Shown in pieces: positions 46,974 through 56,410 of a stretch of 64,000 nucleotides of DNA. A program made the position numbers and the translations under genes. The DNA comes from Gammaproteobacteria bacterium (GTDB lineage: Bacteria > Pseudomonadota > Gammaproteobacteria > Pseudomonadales > Azotimanducaceae). The stretch covers positions 41,793-105,792 of the forward strand of contig VYFT01000047.1 in NCBI GenBank assembly GCA_009842245.1. The letters run 5' to 3'. The number at the start of each line of letters is the position of its first letter. The stretch's first letter is position 1. A model generated the notes under the pieces. That model was not told where the DNA came from. It saw only the letters and a program-made list of their open reading frames with translations, and searched no databases.

Positions 46974-47293
46974 GCCCGGGTGGCGAAATAGGTAGACGCA
47001 AGGGACTTATCCAAAATTTTGAGCATTTAGGTGGCGACACCTACTATGAATGGAGTCAAATTCGGGGAACCTTCAGTCCGTGAGACTGTGGCAATCCCGA
47101 GCTAAGCAATAGCAAGCTTTTGCTATTGAAAGTGTAGAGACTTGACGGCTCCCCCTTCTTTCAAAATCAAATTGGAAGGTGAAGAGAAAGTCCAGACCAC
47201 GAAAGATCAAAGTGATCCGCGACGAAAGTCGTAGTGGTACGAAAATCCCTCGGAGGTAACTCCGTGCCGGTTCGATTCCGGCCCCGGGCACCA
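46974..47293 (+). tRNA. tRNA-Leu(UAA), interrupted by a group I intron
   Basis: Exon 1 is 46974-47008 and exon 2 is 47242-47293. Acceptor arms GCCCGGG (46974-46980) and CCCGGGC (47283-47289) pair, CCA is 47291-47293. The anticodon stem is AGGGA (47001-47005) and TCCCT (47246-47250). Joining CTT (47006-47008) to AAAA (47242-47245) gives a proper 7-base loop CTTAAAA with anticodon UAA. The T-arm (GCCGGTTCGATTCCGGC) and a long variable arm confirm tRNA-Leu. The split falls between U34 and A35. Confidence 0.95.
47009..47241 (+). ncRNA. Group I self-splicing intron in tRNA-Leu(UAA)
   Basis: The intron has 233 bases. The core elements are recognisable in order: P-like CGGGGAACC (47063-47071), Q-like GGCAATCCCGAGC (47090-47102), R-like TAGAGACTTGACGG (47135-47148), S-like AAGAGAAAGTCC (47182-47193). 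GACTT in R can pair with AAGTC in S (the P7 helix). It begins after U34 and ends in G47241, as group I introns do. The insertion site and short size are those of the tRNA-Leu(UAA) introns of cyanobacteria and plastids (IC3 type). No endonuclease ORF is inside. Confidence 0.92.
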
Positions 47294-47436
47294 CTAGTGC
47301 AAACAACTAGAGAGTAGCCACCTACGAGCAAACGCACGACGCTCCCATCATGTACTGACGCCACTTCGTACGTACTTGCTTCAATGTTGTTATAAAATAG
47401 GAACAGTATTTGTAACAATTAAAATCGAACCCAAAT

Positions 47437-49233
47437 ATGGTAGGTCGCCGACTCCAAGTCATCACTTGGTTTTGCGTCGGATTGCTAGGTCCGTTGGTGT
47501 TGTTTGGAATCGGCTTGTTTGCCTATGAATCTCTTGTGGCGAACAATCAGCGCGGTGCTCCAACCTCTTCAAACGATGTTGCACCGGTGGAACTTCAATC
47601 ACGAACTACAATTCGTTCAAACCAAGGTACGTCGCCCCCCAGCAACGACGTCAAGAACCTGCTGATTGCGCCGGACGATTATGCCAGGTCGGTAGCGTTT
47701 CGAGCCATACTGTCTACCGCTGATCAACAACAGTTGATCACATTGTTTGAGGAGTCAAAGGGGATTCGGAACTTCGACCAAAGATTAACGACTCAAATCG
47801 AAATATTCCGTCGTTTTGCCGTATTAGCACCTGAGGCGGCGATGGAACATACGTCTGAGCTCGCATCGAATCGTCGCACCCCAATCATCGAAGCCATCTT
47901 TCTTGAATGGGCGAATTCAGACATCGATGCAGCTCTTACGCACCTGAGAACTCTTAATAGCGCAGATCAACGTACCGGTTTGGAGGCGATATTACGAATG
48001 CGAGATGATTGGCCCGCTGATCGTGTTTTAGAACTCGCGCTCGAATTCGGACATGAAGCCTTGGGTGCTGACATTCTGGAAGAGCGGCAAATCATGCGTG
48101 CATATGATGATCCCCGAGCTGCATGGACTGCTATCCTGGAAGACACCCGCGTGGAGACCTTACAAATTGATTCTCTCGCGACGATCCTCGAACTATGGGT
48201 GCAACGTGAAGGTGTCGATGTTGTATTTGAAGCAATGGAATCGATACCTCAGATAAGTTATCCAAATAAGATTCTTAGCCCGATTCTTATCCCTATCACG
48301 CGGAAGGACCCACAGCATGCTTTTGCGTTACTTGACGAGTTTAGCGGAGAAGTTCGTCGAACTGCTGCTTTCATCGTTGTTCACGAGTGGGCGGACAGTG
48401 ATCCCATGGCAGCCCTGGAAGCCGTAACAGAGTTTGTCATTCATCCCACGTATGTGAAAGATAATTTATTGGAAAACATTGGCCGAAGAATGGTTCGACA
48501 ATCTCCTCATGAGGCGATTGAGCACCTACCGCAGTATTTGTCGCGAGAATCAGGAAAAAGAAGTGTTCTGGGTTATGCCATACAAATGATTGTGTGGGAG
48601 TCTCCGCAAGAAGCAACGAAGCTCTTGAACGAAATTGCAAACGGTGTCGAAGACCTAGGAGGGATTCTCGCTAGGGAATGGGCACGTACTGATGCTTCAG
48701 CAGCACTGAACTGGATTGGCACACAAGAAGAGACTCTACAGCCATTGTTATTGCGTGAAGTAATACCGGCACTTGTTGAAGTAGATCCTGATCTTGCACT
48801 GAGTACTGCATTGAGTCAAGAAATATCGGACGGTCAGATGGGACTGGAGTTCGATGTCATTCGGACTCTGGCACAGAACGACGTACAGCGCGCAACTGCA
48901 ATGCTACCTCAAGTTCGCGAGGGCGAAACAAAGTCGAGAGCTTGTGCTGAAGTAGGTCGTGCTATGGTGAACCAAAAAGAGTACACTGCCGCAATCAACC
49001 TAGGCTCAGAGTTACCAGAGTCAATACAGGAAGAATATTTTTGGACCATCATAACCGAACTTTACAACCAAGACCAAGTAGCTTTGTATGAAGTCCTTGA
49101 ACTACTTCCAGAGCGCAAATACCAAGAATACGCGGCACGCTATTTTCGTACCCGTTCAAAATTGGACAGGTTCGGTAGGTCTCATTGGTACCTAAACGCC
49201 GAGCAACTGGAAAATGTTCAATCTTACCGATAA
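47437..49233 (+). CDS. Membrane-anchored helical-repeat protein, paralogue D
   Basis: The protein has 598 residues. Membrane helix (FCVGLLGPLVLFGIGLFAY), Ser/Thr linker (30-70), repeats with EWANSDIDAALTHL, EWADSDPMAALEAV and EWARTDASAALNWI, the shared block MLPQVREGETK followed by LGSELPESIQEEYF, and the end YLNAEQLENVQSY. It keeps the W-A-x-x-D pattern most cleanly of the five. It is the first of a D/E tandem pair on the plus strand, starting 143 bases after the intron-split tRNA-Leu. Function unknown. Confidence 0.75.
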   Translation: MVGRRLQVITWFCVGLLGPLVLFGIGLFAYESLVANNQRGAPTSSNDVAPVELQSRTTIRSNQGTSPPSNDVKNLLIAPDDYARSVAFRAILSTADQQQLITLFEESKGIRNFDQRLTTQIEIFRRFAVLAPEAAMEHTSELASNRRTPIIEAIFLEWANSDIDAALTHLRTLNSADQRTGLEAILRMRDDWPADRVLELALEFGHEALGADILEERQIMRAYDDPRAAWTAILEDTRVETLQIDSLATILELWVQREGVDVVFEAMESIPQISYPNKILSPILIPITRKDPQHAFALLDEFSGEVRRTAAFIVVHEWADSDPMAALEAVTEFVIHPTYVKDNLLENIGRRMVRQSPHEAIEHLPQYLSRESGKRSVLGYAIQMIVWESPQEATKLLNEIANGVEDLGGILAREWARTDASAALNWIGTQEETLQPLLLREVIPALVEVDPDLALSTALSQEISDGQMGLEFDVIRTLAQNDVQRATAMLPQVREGETKSRACAEVGRAMVNQKEYTAAINLGSELPESIQEEYFWTIITELYNQDQVALYEVLELLPERKYQEYAARYFRTRSKLDRFGRSHWYLNAEQLENVQSYR

Positions 49234-49311
49234 CTACGATGCACGTACTCTCAGTTAACGCTCCCACCGAAACACGGTTTACGAGTCACTGCGTGCTCAT
49301 CCTCAAAAGAA

Positions 49312-51195
49312 GTGTTGGATCGGTCTATGTCTGCTCTAGACGTTAAAAACTCTTCATTACACTCTAAACTCGTTCCTCTTCTAGTGGGCACAGTTCTATC
49401 CATCGTGCTGTGCGTTAGCGTGATAGTGTTCTTCCGTCCGTTTGCGGGAGAGACTACCCAATCTACCCTCGGTAAATACGATCGTGAATCAAACACTTCC
49501 CGATTAGTCCCATCTCCTGATCGTACTGCAAGTAACGACAACAATGCCGGACTGAAACAATCTATTGATCTAGCATCAATTTTCGAGCAACCAACAAGCT
49601 ACCTGGAAGGTTCAGTTGCACTTGACAAAGTGTTGAAAAACGTAAACTTTCCAACGTTAGTCGATTTACTCGAACAGTCACGCGATCTTGAAAACTTTGA
49701 AAAGCAACGGTCAACACAGGTTCAGATTTTTCGAAAATTTGCCACTCTTGATCCGAACCAAGCTCTCACTCACGCCGAGTCGTTTCCAAAAGGTGCGTAT
49801 GAACATTTCGCGTCGTTAATTTATCGTGATTGGTCGTTGTTGGACCTAGATTCAGCGCTCACGTATGCTGAACAACACGTTCCCACCCTCAGTGGAGACG
49901 GAAAAACAGCGATTTTTGAACAAATTGTTCGAGCCAACTGGGATCTCCCACACTCGGTGAGATTGCAGATAGCAGAGCGGTTAAAAATCAATTCCTCGAC
50001 CGCTAAAACTCTGTTGGTTTCCATCGAGAGAGACAAGCCTCTTGATGACCCAACAGCAGCGTGGGAAGAAGTGCTGAGCCACGAAAATTTAGCGGAAGAA
50101 GAGAGTGACCAATTGATCCAAATAGGTGTAGCAATCATTGAGAAGGAAGGATACGATACGTTTGCGGAACTAGCCAATACTATCCAAGATCGTCAAGTCA
50201 GAACTGCGGTAATCCGCGATACATTATTCAGTCGAGTAGAGACCGAAGACTTCGGTACCGTCTTTGAACAAGCGGTACAGTTGTTTCGGGAAACAGCTCG
50301 ACCGGTGGTCTTCGAATTGGCGAGCCGATGGTCAAACAAGGACCCACATTCTGCACTGAAGACTGTGTCTGAAGTCTCGTTCTATCCTCTAGGGGAACGC
50401 TTGGTAGAAACCGTGATTTCAAATTGGATCAGCAATAGTCCTAGGGATGTGCTGAGCCAGTTGGATTCCCTTCCAACCGAATATAGAGAGGAAGCCCTTG
50501 TCGCGGGAATTTGGTCGCTGACGTCGCAGTATCCCAGCGAAACCCCCGAGTATCTGCAGGAGATTTCCGATCCAAAAACCCAATGGAATGTCATGTTTAT
50601 CATGCTTCAAAACTGGGCAATGAGAAACATCGAAGAAGCATTCTCTTGGTTTTTAGACAACCCGGATTTAGAAATTCCTTCGGGACGTTCTCGCGCTGAG
50701 CTTCTCCGCTACCTCTTAAATTACGTTACCCCCGAGACGGGGCCATCATTGTTTAAACTTGCTCTAACGTATCCTGCTAACGAGTCCAGCACAGGTTGGG
50801 AAGGAAGTATTGTCGGTGCGATTGCTCGCGAGGATATCGCAAAAGCCAAAGAGTTGCTACCACAAGTAAGGGAGGGATCGACCCGAATCACCGCATATGC
50901 GGGGATCGGACAGGCATTGTTCGATCAAAGTAAGAACATGGATTCTGTTATCGAGTTTACTGAAGAGATACCGGAAGACGAACATGTTGAGTTCTACGGT
51001 GAATTCGTAATGAAATTACGTCCAGAGGTGGTTTACGAACAACTTGACAAATTTCCAACACCAGAAGCTCAAGCACGAGCAGCGCTCAGACTCCTGCAGC
51101 GAATAGCAGAGCTTTATAACCCTTTCACGGACGAACAGGTCGAGCACATTGAATCGTTTCTGACGGACATAGAACGAGACATACTTGGGCTCTAA
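49312..51195 (+). CDS. Membrane-anchored helical-repeat protein, paralogue E
   Basis: The protein has 627 residues from GTG 49312; an ATG at 49327 is an alternative. Membrane helix (LVPLLVGTVLSIVLCVSVIVFF), linker (about 48-80), repeats (DWSLLDLDSALTYA, RWSNKDPHSALKTV, NWAMRNIEEAFSWFL), the shared block LLPQVREGSTR and the end FTDEQVEHIESFL. It begins 78 bases after paralogue D, so the two are probably one transcript. Its start region partly repeats the layout of D, which suggests a tandem duplication. Function unknown. Confidence 0.75.
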   Translation: MLDRSMSALDVKNSSLHSKLVPLLVGTVLSIVLCVSVIVFFRPFAGETTQSTLGKYDRESNTSRLVPSPDRTASNDNNAGLKQSIDLASIFEQPTSYLEGSVALDKVLKNVNFPTLVDLLEQSRDLENFEKQRSTQVQIFRKFATLDPNQALTHAESFPKGAYEHFASLIYRDWSLLDLDSALTYAEQHVPTLSGDGKTAIFEQIVRANWDLPHSVRLQIAERLKINSSTAKTLLVSIERDKPLDDPTAAWEEVLSHENLAEEESDQLIQIGVAIIEKEGYDTFAELANTIQDRQVRTAVIRDTLFSRVETEDFGTVFEQAVQLFRETARPVVFELASRWSNKDPHSALKTVSEVSFYPLGERLVETVISNWISNSPRDVLSQLDSLPTEYREEALVAGIWSLTSQYPSETPEYLQEISDPKTQWNVMFIMLQNWAMRNIEEAFSWFLDNPDLEIPSGRSRAELLRYLLNYVTPETGPSLFKLALTYPANESSTGWEGSIVGAIAREDIAKAKELLPQVREGSTRITAYAGIGQALFDQSKNMDSVIEFTEEIPEDEHVEFYGEFVMKLRPEVVYEQLDKFPTPEAQARAALRLLQRIAELYNPFTDEQVEHIESFLTDIERDILGL

Positions 51196-51336
51196 TTCTT
51201 TAGCCCGCAAACGGTGAGCGAGCCGTACATGCTCGAAGATTCCACGATACCGTCCACTTAGCCATATCTAGCAACTCATTGAGTTGGTTTGAATAGCACT
51301 AAGGTTTCCATCTAACTCAGTCGTTGTTCGACTAGA

Positions 51337-52992
51337 CTAGTTTTCCGACGCGACGTAAATTTCAGATGCATGAGCCTGAGACACTAATCCACTCTCTAAA
51401 TCTCGTCGAGTCATCGACTCTTCTCGTGAGGTAGGAACGCCCCACCCGCCTCCTCCAGGAGTCTCAAACACTAGTGTAGCTCCTGCTGGAATCCACTCTT
51501 TACCTTTTCCGTTGTACTCTTCTCCGTCTTTTAGATACACCCTGCCCACAGCACCGTCCAAACCACCGCTTCGACCTCGCGCCGGATGCTGGACCCTTTC
51601 AAACATCTTCGAGAGCACAAACGGTGCCTTATGAGTATGGGCGATTTCAATAATTTGACCTAAGCCGCCTCGAAATTTTCCAGCTCCACCAGAGTCTCTC
51701 AAGTACTCTCGACGCAAGAATACGAGCGGTGAAGTAATCTCGTTGACTTCTGTAGACGTTGTTCTAACTCCCGAAGGAAAGGCAGTAGTCGACAATCCAT
51801 CTTTGTGAACACGCGCGCCAGTTCCACCGTTAAAAATTGGATTTATTACGAATTCTGGCGCGTTAAAGTTCATGCTTGCAGTCGAATCACTCATCAGCAC
51901 CGGATTCCATATACATGATGCTCCCTCGCAAGGAACTTCGTCGGGTAAGACTTGACTGAGACATCCAATGACAACATCCGGGAGCATTTGTCCGAGCGCA
52001 TGCCGAGCGGAAACAGCACAGGGGGGTTCTGCATTGAGAATGCAGCCTGCCGGCGCGACTACTTCTATCGGAGCTAACGATCCTGCATTGTTTGGAATGT
52101 CATTTCCGACCAAACATCGCACTCCGAATGACGCGTACGCTTCGCAGTACGGGAATGGAACGTTTATCCCATACCTTGACACACCGGAAGTTCCAGTAAA
52201 GTCGATTGAAATTCGATCATCAGCAATTGTGAGCGCGCAAACCACATGAATTGGTTGGTCGTATCCATCAACTGTCATGTCATAACGATACGTTCCGTCT
52301 TTTAAATTCTGAATCTCGTGGTGCATTGCGACTTTGGAGGTGTTAAGAATCATCTCACTAATGTCTGACAGATCGTTTAACTGAAACTCAATCATAGTGT
52401 CAATGAGTTTTTCCGCGCCTACGTCGTTACATGCGGTCAGTGAGTACAAGTCTCCCTCAGCGACGACTGGATCGCGCACATTAGCACGAATCAATCGCAA
52501 CAGTTCCGACTGTACTCTACCTTGCTTGAATAAATAGGTAATTGGAATCTGAATGCCTTCCTCATAGACTTCATTGGCATCAGGTCCGAAACCACGACCG
52601 CCAACATCGGCAATATGACTGGTTGATGCAAATAACGCTACAACCTTGCCGTTCAAAAACGTCGGCGTTACCAACGTGAAGTCATTGAGATGACCAGTAG
52701 CGAGCCACGGGTCGTTGGTGAGGAGAACATCACCTTCCTTCATCTCCGAAATCGGAACTTCGGCGAGAAAATTCGGTACTGATCTCGCCATGGCATTCAC
52801 ATGGCCTGGAGTACCCGTGATGGCTTGCGCGAGCATCTCACCATTGGTGTTGAACACCCCAGCAGACAGATCACCAGCTTCGCGAACTACGGGTGAAAAT
52901 GCGGTTCGCATTAGAGTTTGCGCCTGGTCTTCCACAATCGCTAGTAAGCGATCCCAGACCAATTGTCTTTCAATGTTTCCTACTAAGCTCAC
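51337..52992 (-). CDS. Hydantoinase/oxoprolinase subunit B (HyuB)
   Basis: The protein has 551 residues. B subunit of the hydantoinase B/oxoprolinase family, which with subunit A opens hydantoins or 5-oxoproline with ATP. ERQLVWDRLLAIVEDQAQTL, LTNDPWLATGHLNDF, SHIADVGGRGFGPDA and GGGGWGVPTSRE (glycine-rich end) are typical. The start is GTG 52992, which overlaps the stop of the A subunit (GTGA), with AAAGGA just upstream. Actual substrate unknown; no permease is adjacent. Confidence 0.93.
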   Translation of the reverse strand: MSLVGNIERQLVWDRLLAIVEDQAQTLMRTAFSPVVREAGDLSAGVFNTNGEMLAQAITGTPGHVNAMARSVPNFLAEVPISEMKEGDVLLTNDPWLATGHLNDFTLVTPTFLNGKVVALFASTSHIADVGGRGFGPDANEVYEEGIQIPITYLFKQGRVQSELLRLIRANVRDPVVAEGDLYSLTACNDVGAEKLIDTMIEFQLNDLSDISEMILNTSKVAMHHEIQNLKDGTYRYDMTVDGYDQPIHVVCALTIADDRISIDFTGTSGVSRYGINVPFPYCEAYASFGVRCLVGNDIPNNAGSLAPIEVVAPAGCILNAEPPCAVSARHALGQMLPDVVIGCLSQVLPDEVPCEGASCIWNPVLMSDSTASMNFNAPEFVINPIFNGGTGARVHKDGLSTTAFPSGVRTTSTEVNEITSPLVFLRREYLRDSGGAGKFRGGLGQIIEIAHTHKAPFVLSKMFERVQHPARGRSGGLDGAVGRVYLKDGEEYNGKGKEWIPAGATLVFETPGGGGWGVPTSREESMTRRDLESGLVSQAHASEIYVASEN

Positions 52993-55064
52993 GTGGGTTC
53001 CTTTTCCAGCGATAAATGGTTAGATGGTCTCAATTTGCGTACGCGGTATCCTTGTGGGACCACTGTAGTGGTGTGCTTTTCAGTGATCAAAGCCGGTCCC
53101 TCAACAAAGGTATCGGGACTCAAGGAGTCGCGTTCAACTACTAATGCTTGATGCGTACCGTGAATATCGACTAGATTTTGTTTCTTGTGAGATTCAAAGG
53201 TGGAAAGTGTGCCGGTTCCATCGTCCTTTACACTGTCTAGTTCTTCTGCTGTCGTCGACACGTTTAATGTCCAACTCATAACCTCAATCTCTGCGTCCGG
53301 TATTCCCCTACCGTATAACGTGGTATAGGTATCTTCAAAATTCTGATGCAGCAACTCCTTGGTGATTGAGTCAGGATGAAACGAAACCGTTACTTCATGA
53401 CCCTGCCCGACGTATCGCATGAAAGCAGTGGCCGTTTCTGAAACTTCCTCGGAACCATGAAGAGCAGACGATACAACCGAGTTCGCTTCTTCGCGCATGC
53501 CCTGGATGATTTCACCCACAAGATTTTCGTCGAATTTAGACAGTAACATATGCCGGCTACGAACGACTTCGTAGGAAATAGGGGCAAAAATAAATCCAAT
53601 AGCCGAACCAACTCCTGCTCCCTCCGGAATGATCACTTGAGCTAAGTTCATTTTTTCCAGCATTCGCGCGGCATGCAGAGGCGCAGCACCGCCAAAGGCT
53701 ATTAGAGTTCTTTTGTGGACAGACTTGCCCCATTCGGTAGCATGACTCTGTGCCGCGGCGGTCATGTTTTCATCGACGATCTCAGAAATTCCCAACGCAG
53801 TATCTTCAAGTGAAAGATCTAGTGGATCCCCCACCCTTGTACCTATGGCTTGCGCTGCTGCGGGAGCATCTAGGTGAAGTTGACCACCAGCAAAGTTACT
53901 AGGGTCGAGTCTTCCCAAAACACAATCCGCATCAGTCACTGTGGGTTCCGCACCTCCCGATCCATAGCAAGCGGGACCCGGAGCAGAACCGGCACTTTCA
54001 GGACCGATCTGTATTCGCCCCAATTTGTCAACATGTGCGATGGATCCGCCGCCGGCACCAATTTCTACCATCTCAATCACGGGGACTCGTACTGGTAGAC
54101 CACTACCCTTCTTAAACCGATAGGTTCGATCAACCTCGAATGCTCGAGAGAGTATCGTGTTGCCCTGATCGAGAAGACAGAGTTTCGCAGTAGTGCCACC
54201 CATATCAAAAGACAACACTTGATCCAGTTCTAGTTCCCGTGAGATTACAGCCGCTAGAATCGCACCTCCAGCTGGTCCGGACTCAACCAAACGGATGGGG
54301 TATCTTGCAGCCGTCTCAAGACTCGTAAGGCCACCACCTGAGGTCATCATCAAATAAGGACACAGAAAGTTAAGTGCGTTCAATTTTTCCTGCAGGGTCA
54401 AGAGATATTTGCTCATCAAAGGCAGCACATAAGCGTTCGCACAAGTAGTCGAAAGACGTTCGTATTCTCTAATCTCCGGGCACACGTCGCTAGACAAACT
54501 CAGAGGAATTGATTTCATGCGTTTGTGCACTAGTTCTGCAACTCTCGCTTCGTGATCACCGTTGCGATAAGCGTGTAAGAAACCAATGGCGACACTCTCA
54601 ATTCCTTCATCGAGTAGGAGATCGATGGCATCTTGCACGGAGGCTTCATCAAGTGGTACCAGCACGTCCCCATTCGCAGTTATTCGCTCCGTAATTGGAA
54701 CGCGCAACTTGCGTGGAACTAGTGGAGTCGGCCGTTCGATATTCACATCGTATTGTTCGAAACGATTCTCAAATGCCATTTCGAGAATGTCTCGATGCCC
54801 GGCTGTGGTCAGCAACGCGGTCTTTGCTCCACGTCGTTCGATTATTGCATTGGTAGCCAGCGTGGTGCCATGCAATACGAGAGAAATTTGTTCAGGACTT
54901 GATCCACTCTCACTAAACACCTGCTGAATTCCAGCAATTACGGCTTCGCTTGGATCATCTCGCGATGTGAGTACTTTTGTCGCATGCATCTGCTTATTCA
55001 GTTGTAACACAACGTCAGTAAAAGTACCACCGATGTCTACTGCTAACGTGTTTTTTGCGGTCAC
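52989..55064 (-). CDS. Hydantoinase/oxoprolinase subunit A (HyuA)
   Basis: The protein has 691 residues. ATP-binding actin-like fold: AVDIGGTFTDVVLQ at the N-terminus, LHGTTLATNAIIER, SGPAGGAILAAV, SFDMGGTTAKLCLL, and the end MSWTLNVSTTAEEL region. It pairs with the B subunit gene, which overlaps it by four bases. The size and order A-B are those of N-methylhydantoinase-like enzymes; 5-oxoprolinase is an alternative. It begins the operon, and the divergent prs gene lies beyond a 237-base gap (55065-55301). Confidence 0.93.
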   Translation of the reverse strand: MTAKNTLAVDIGGTFTDVVLQLNKQMHATKVLTSRDDPSEAVIAGIQQVFSESGSSPEQISLVLHGTTLATNAIIERRGAKTALLTTAGHRDILEMAFENRFEQYDVNIERPTPLVPRKLRVPITERITANGDVLVPLDEASVQDAIDLLLDEGIESVAIGFLHAYRNGDHEARVAELVHKRMKSIPLSLSSDVCPEIREYERLSTTCANAYVLPLMSKYLLTLQEKLNALNFLCPYLMMTSGGGLTSLETAARYPIRLVESGPAGGAILAAVISRELELDQVLSFDMGGTTAKLCLLDQGNTILSRAFEVDRTYRFKKGSGLPVRVPVIEMVEIGAGGGSIAHVDKLGRIQIGPESAGSAPGPACYGSGGAEPTVTDADCVLGRLDPSNFAGGQLHLDAPAAAQAIGTRVGDPLDLSLEDTALGISEIVDENMTAAAQSHATEWGKSVHKRTLIAFGGAAPLHAARMLEKMNLAQVIIPEGAGVGSAIGFIFAPISYEVVRSRHMLLSKFDENLVGEIIQGMREEANSVVSSALHGSEEVSETATAFMRYVGQGHEVTVSFHPDSITKELLHQNFEDTYTTLYGRGIPDAEIEVMSWTLNVSTTAEELDSVKDDGTGTLSTFESHKKQNLVDIHGTHQALVVERDSLSPDTFVEGPALITEKHTTTVVPQGYRVRKLRPSNHLSLEKEPT

Positions 55065-55301
55065 GAAATCTCAATTGCTCCTTGGCGTGAATAGGCTTCT
55101 CTGTACTTGAGAGGCTGCGATCACTTATAGTCTATAACAAGTACTAGGACTTTCCAATATAATCGTTGCTCAGCCAGCAACGGTCACCTGTTGGTACCTT
55201 CTGATTGTCTTTGTGAAACTGCAAGAAATCTAGCAAATAGAACCAACAAAGCGACCAACCTGAGGTCTCCAACTAAACAGTGTGCACATTTGTTTTAAGT
55301 T

Positions 55302-56246
55302 ATGCCTAACGATATAAAGCTCATTTCTGGCACCTCTCACGAACAATTTTCACGTGATATAGGCGAACATCTTAGTCTTCCACTCACTCAAACAGAGATC
55401 ATTCGTTTTGGGAACGATAACATCATGTTTCAGTGCAAAGAAAATGTTCGAGAGTCTGACGTCTTTGTGGTCCAGACTTCGCGCTCGCCGTTATCGGACT
55501 ATATTGTAGAACTACTGATTATTATCGACGCCCTGAAACAGGCGTCAGCTCGGCGGATCACTGCCGTACTCCCCTACTTTTTCTACGCGCGTTCGGACAA
55601 AAAAGACCGCCCTAGAATTTCGATTACGGCTCGTTTAATGGCTGATTTGTTGGAAACCGCCGGGGCAGATCGAGTGTTAACGATGAACCTCCATTCACCT
55701 CAAGTTGGTGGATTCTTTCGAATTCCGGTAGATCAGTTGAATGCAACCCCGCTTGTGTGTGATCACTTACGGTCTACAACTAGTCTCTCAAATTCGGTGC
55801 TGGTCGCAAGTGATGTAAGCGAGGCAAAGGATTTACGTGAATACGCAAATCGGCTTGATCTACCTATTGCCATCGTCGACAAGCGCCGCGTAAGTGATGA
55901 TGAACGGCCACAAGCGGTAGGACTAATAGGCGATGTGGACGGAAAGAATGCATTGCTTGTTGATGATGAGATCGCTAGCGGCGGTACGATGCTGGAAGCA
56001 GCGAGGTATCTACAACTTCATGGAGTTCAACGAATAGAAGCCGCAGCAGTTCATCCAGTGCTCTCAGGACGTGCCCACGAAAGAATTACCGACTCACCCA
56101 TTGAACGGCTAGTCGTGACGGACTCAATACCGATGGACACTGCGGAACCAAGTGACAAAATCGAGACAATTACTGTCGCCCCACTATTTGCAGAAGCGAT
56201 TAAAGCGATCCATTCGGGCTATAGCGTGTCGACTTTGTTCAAGTAA
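55302..56246 (+). CDS. prs: Ribose-phosphate pyrophosphokinase, variant form
   Basis: The protein has 314 residues, the usual length. Makes PRPP from ribose 5-phosphate and ATP. MNLHSPQVGGFF and VDKRR are recognisable, and the PRPP loop is VDDEIASGGTM rather than the classical VDDxxDTxGT. The flexible-loop region reads ARSDKKDRPRISITARL, also unlike the classical RQDRxxRSRxPI. It therefore looks like a secondary Prs type rather than the main enterobacterial one. The gene is alone, without ispE or rplY neighbours. Whether a classical prs exists elsewhere is not known. Confidence 0.88.
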   Translation: MPNDIKLISGTSHEQFSRDIGEHLSLPLTQTEIIRFGNDNIMFQCKENVRESDVFVVQTSRSPLSDYIVELLIIIDALKQASARRITAVLPYFFYARSDKKDRPRISITARLMADLLETAGADRVLTMNLHSPQVGGFFRIPVDQLNATPLVCDHLRSTTSLSNSVLVASDVSEAKDLREYANRLDLPIAIVDKRRVSDDERPQAVGLIGDVDGKNALLVDDEIASGGTMLEAARYLQLHGVQRIEAAAVHPVLSGRAHERITDSPIERLVVTDSIPMDTAEPSDKIETITVAPLFAEAIKAIHSGYSVSTLFK

Positions 56247-56288
56247 GCCGTACTATCAGACCAGTAACTTTAATATGTAGTCAAAGTA

Positions 56289-56362
56289 TGGAGGCTGGGG
56301 TCGGAATCGAACCGGCGTAGACGGAGTTGCAGTCCGCAGCATAACCACTCTGCCACCCAGCC
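56289..56362 (-). tRNA. tRNA-Cys(GCA)
   Basis: On the minus strand the acceptor arms GGCTGGG (56356-56362) and CCCAGCC pair, the anticodon stem CGGA/TCCG encloses a loop with GCA, T-loop TTCGATT is present, and CCA is encoded (56289-56291). It lies 48 bases after pgsA, matching the uvrC-pgsA-tRNA order of E. coli. Confidence 0.97.
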
Positions 56363-56410
56363 TATAGGATCGAAAAGAGATTGTACACGCTGACGCAGTA
56401 CTTGGATGCG

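Noticed and set aside
46974..47293. tmRNA (ssrA): tRNA-like ends about 250 bases apart
   Set aside because: The halves join into a complete tRNA-Leu with anticodon UAA and long variable arm, the insert carries group I core elements, and no tag-peptide reading frame is present.
55348..55363. Second parS-like site in prs (TTTTCACGTGATATA region)
   Set aside because: Four mismatches to the 16-bp consensus and located in coding sequence.
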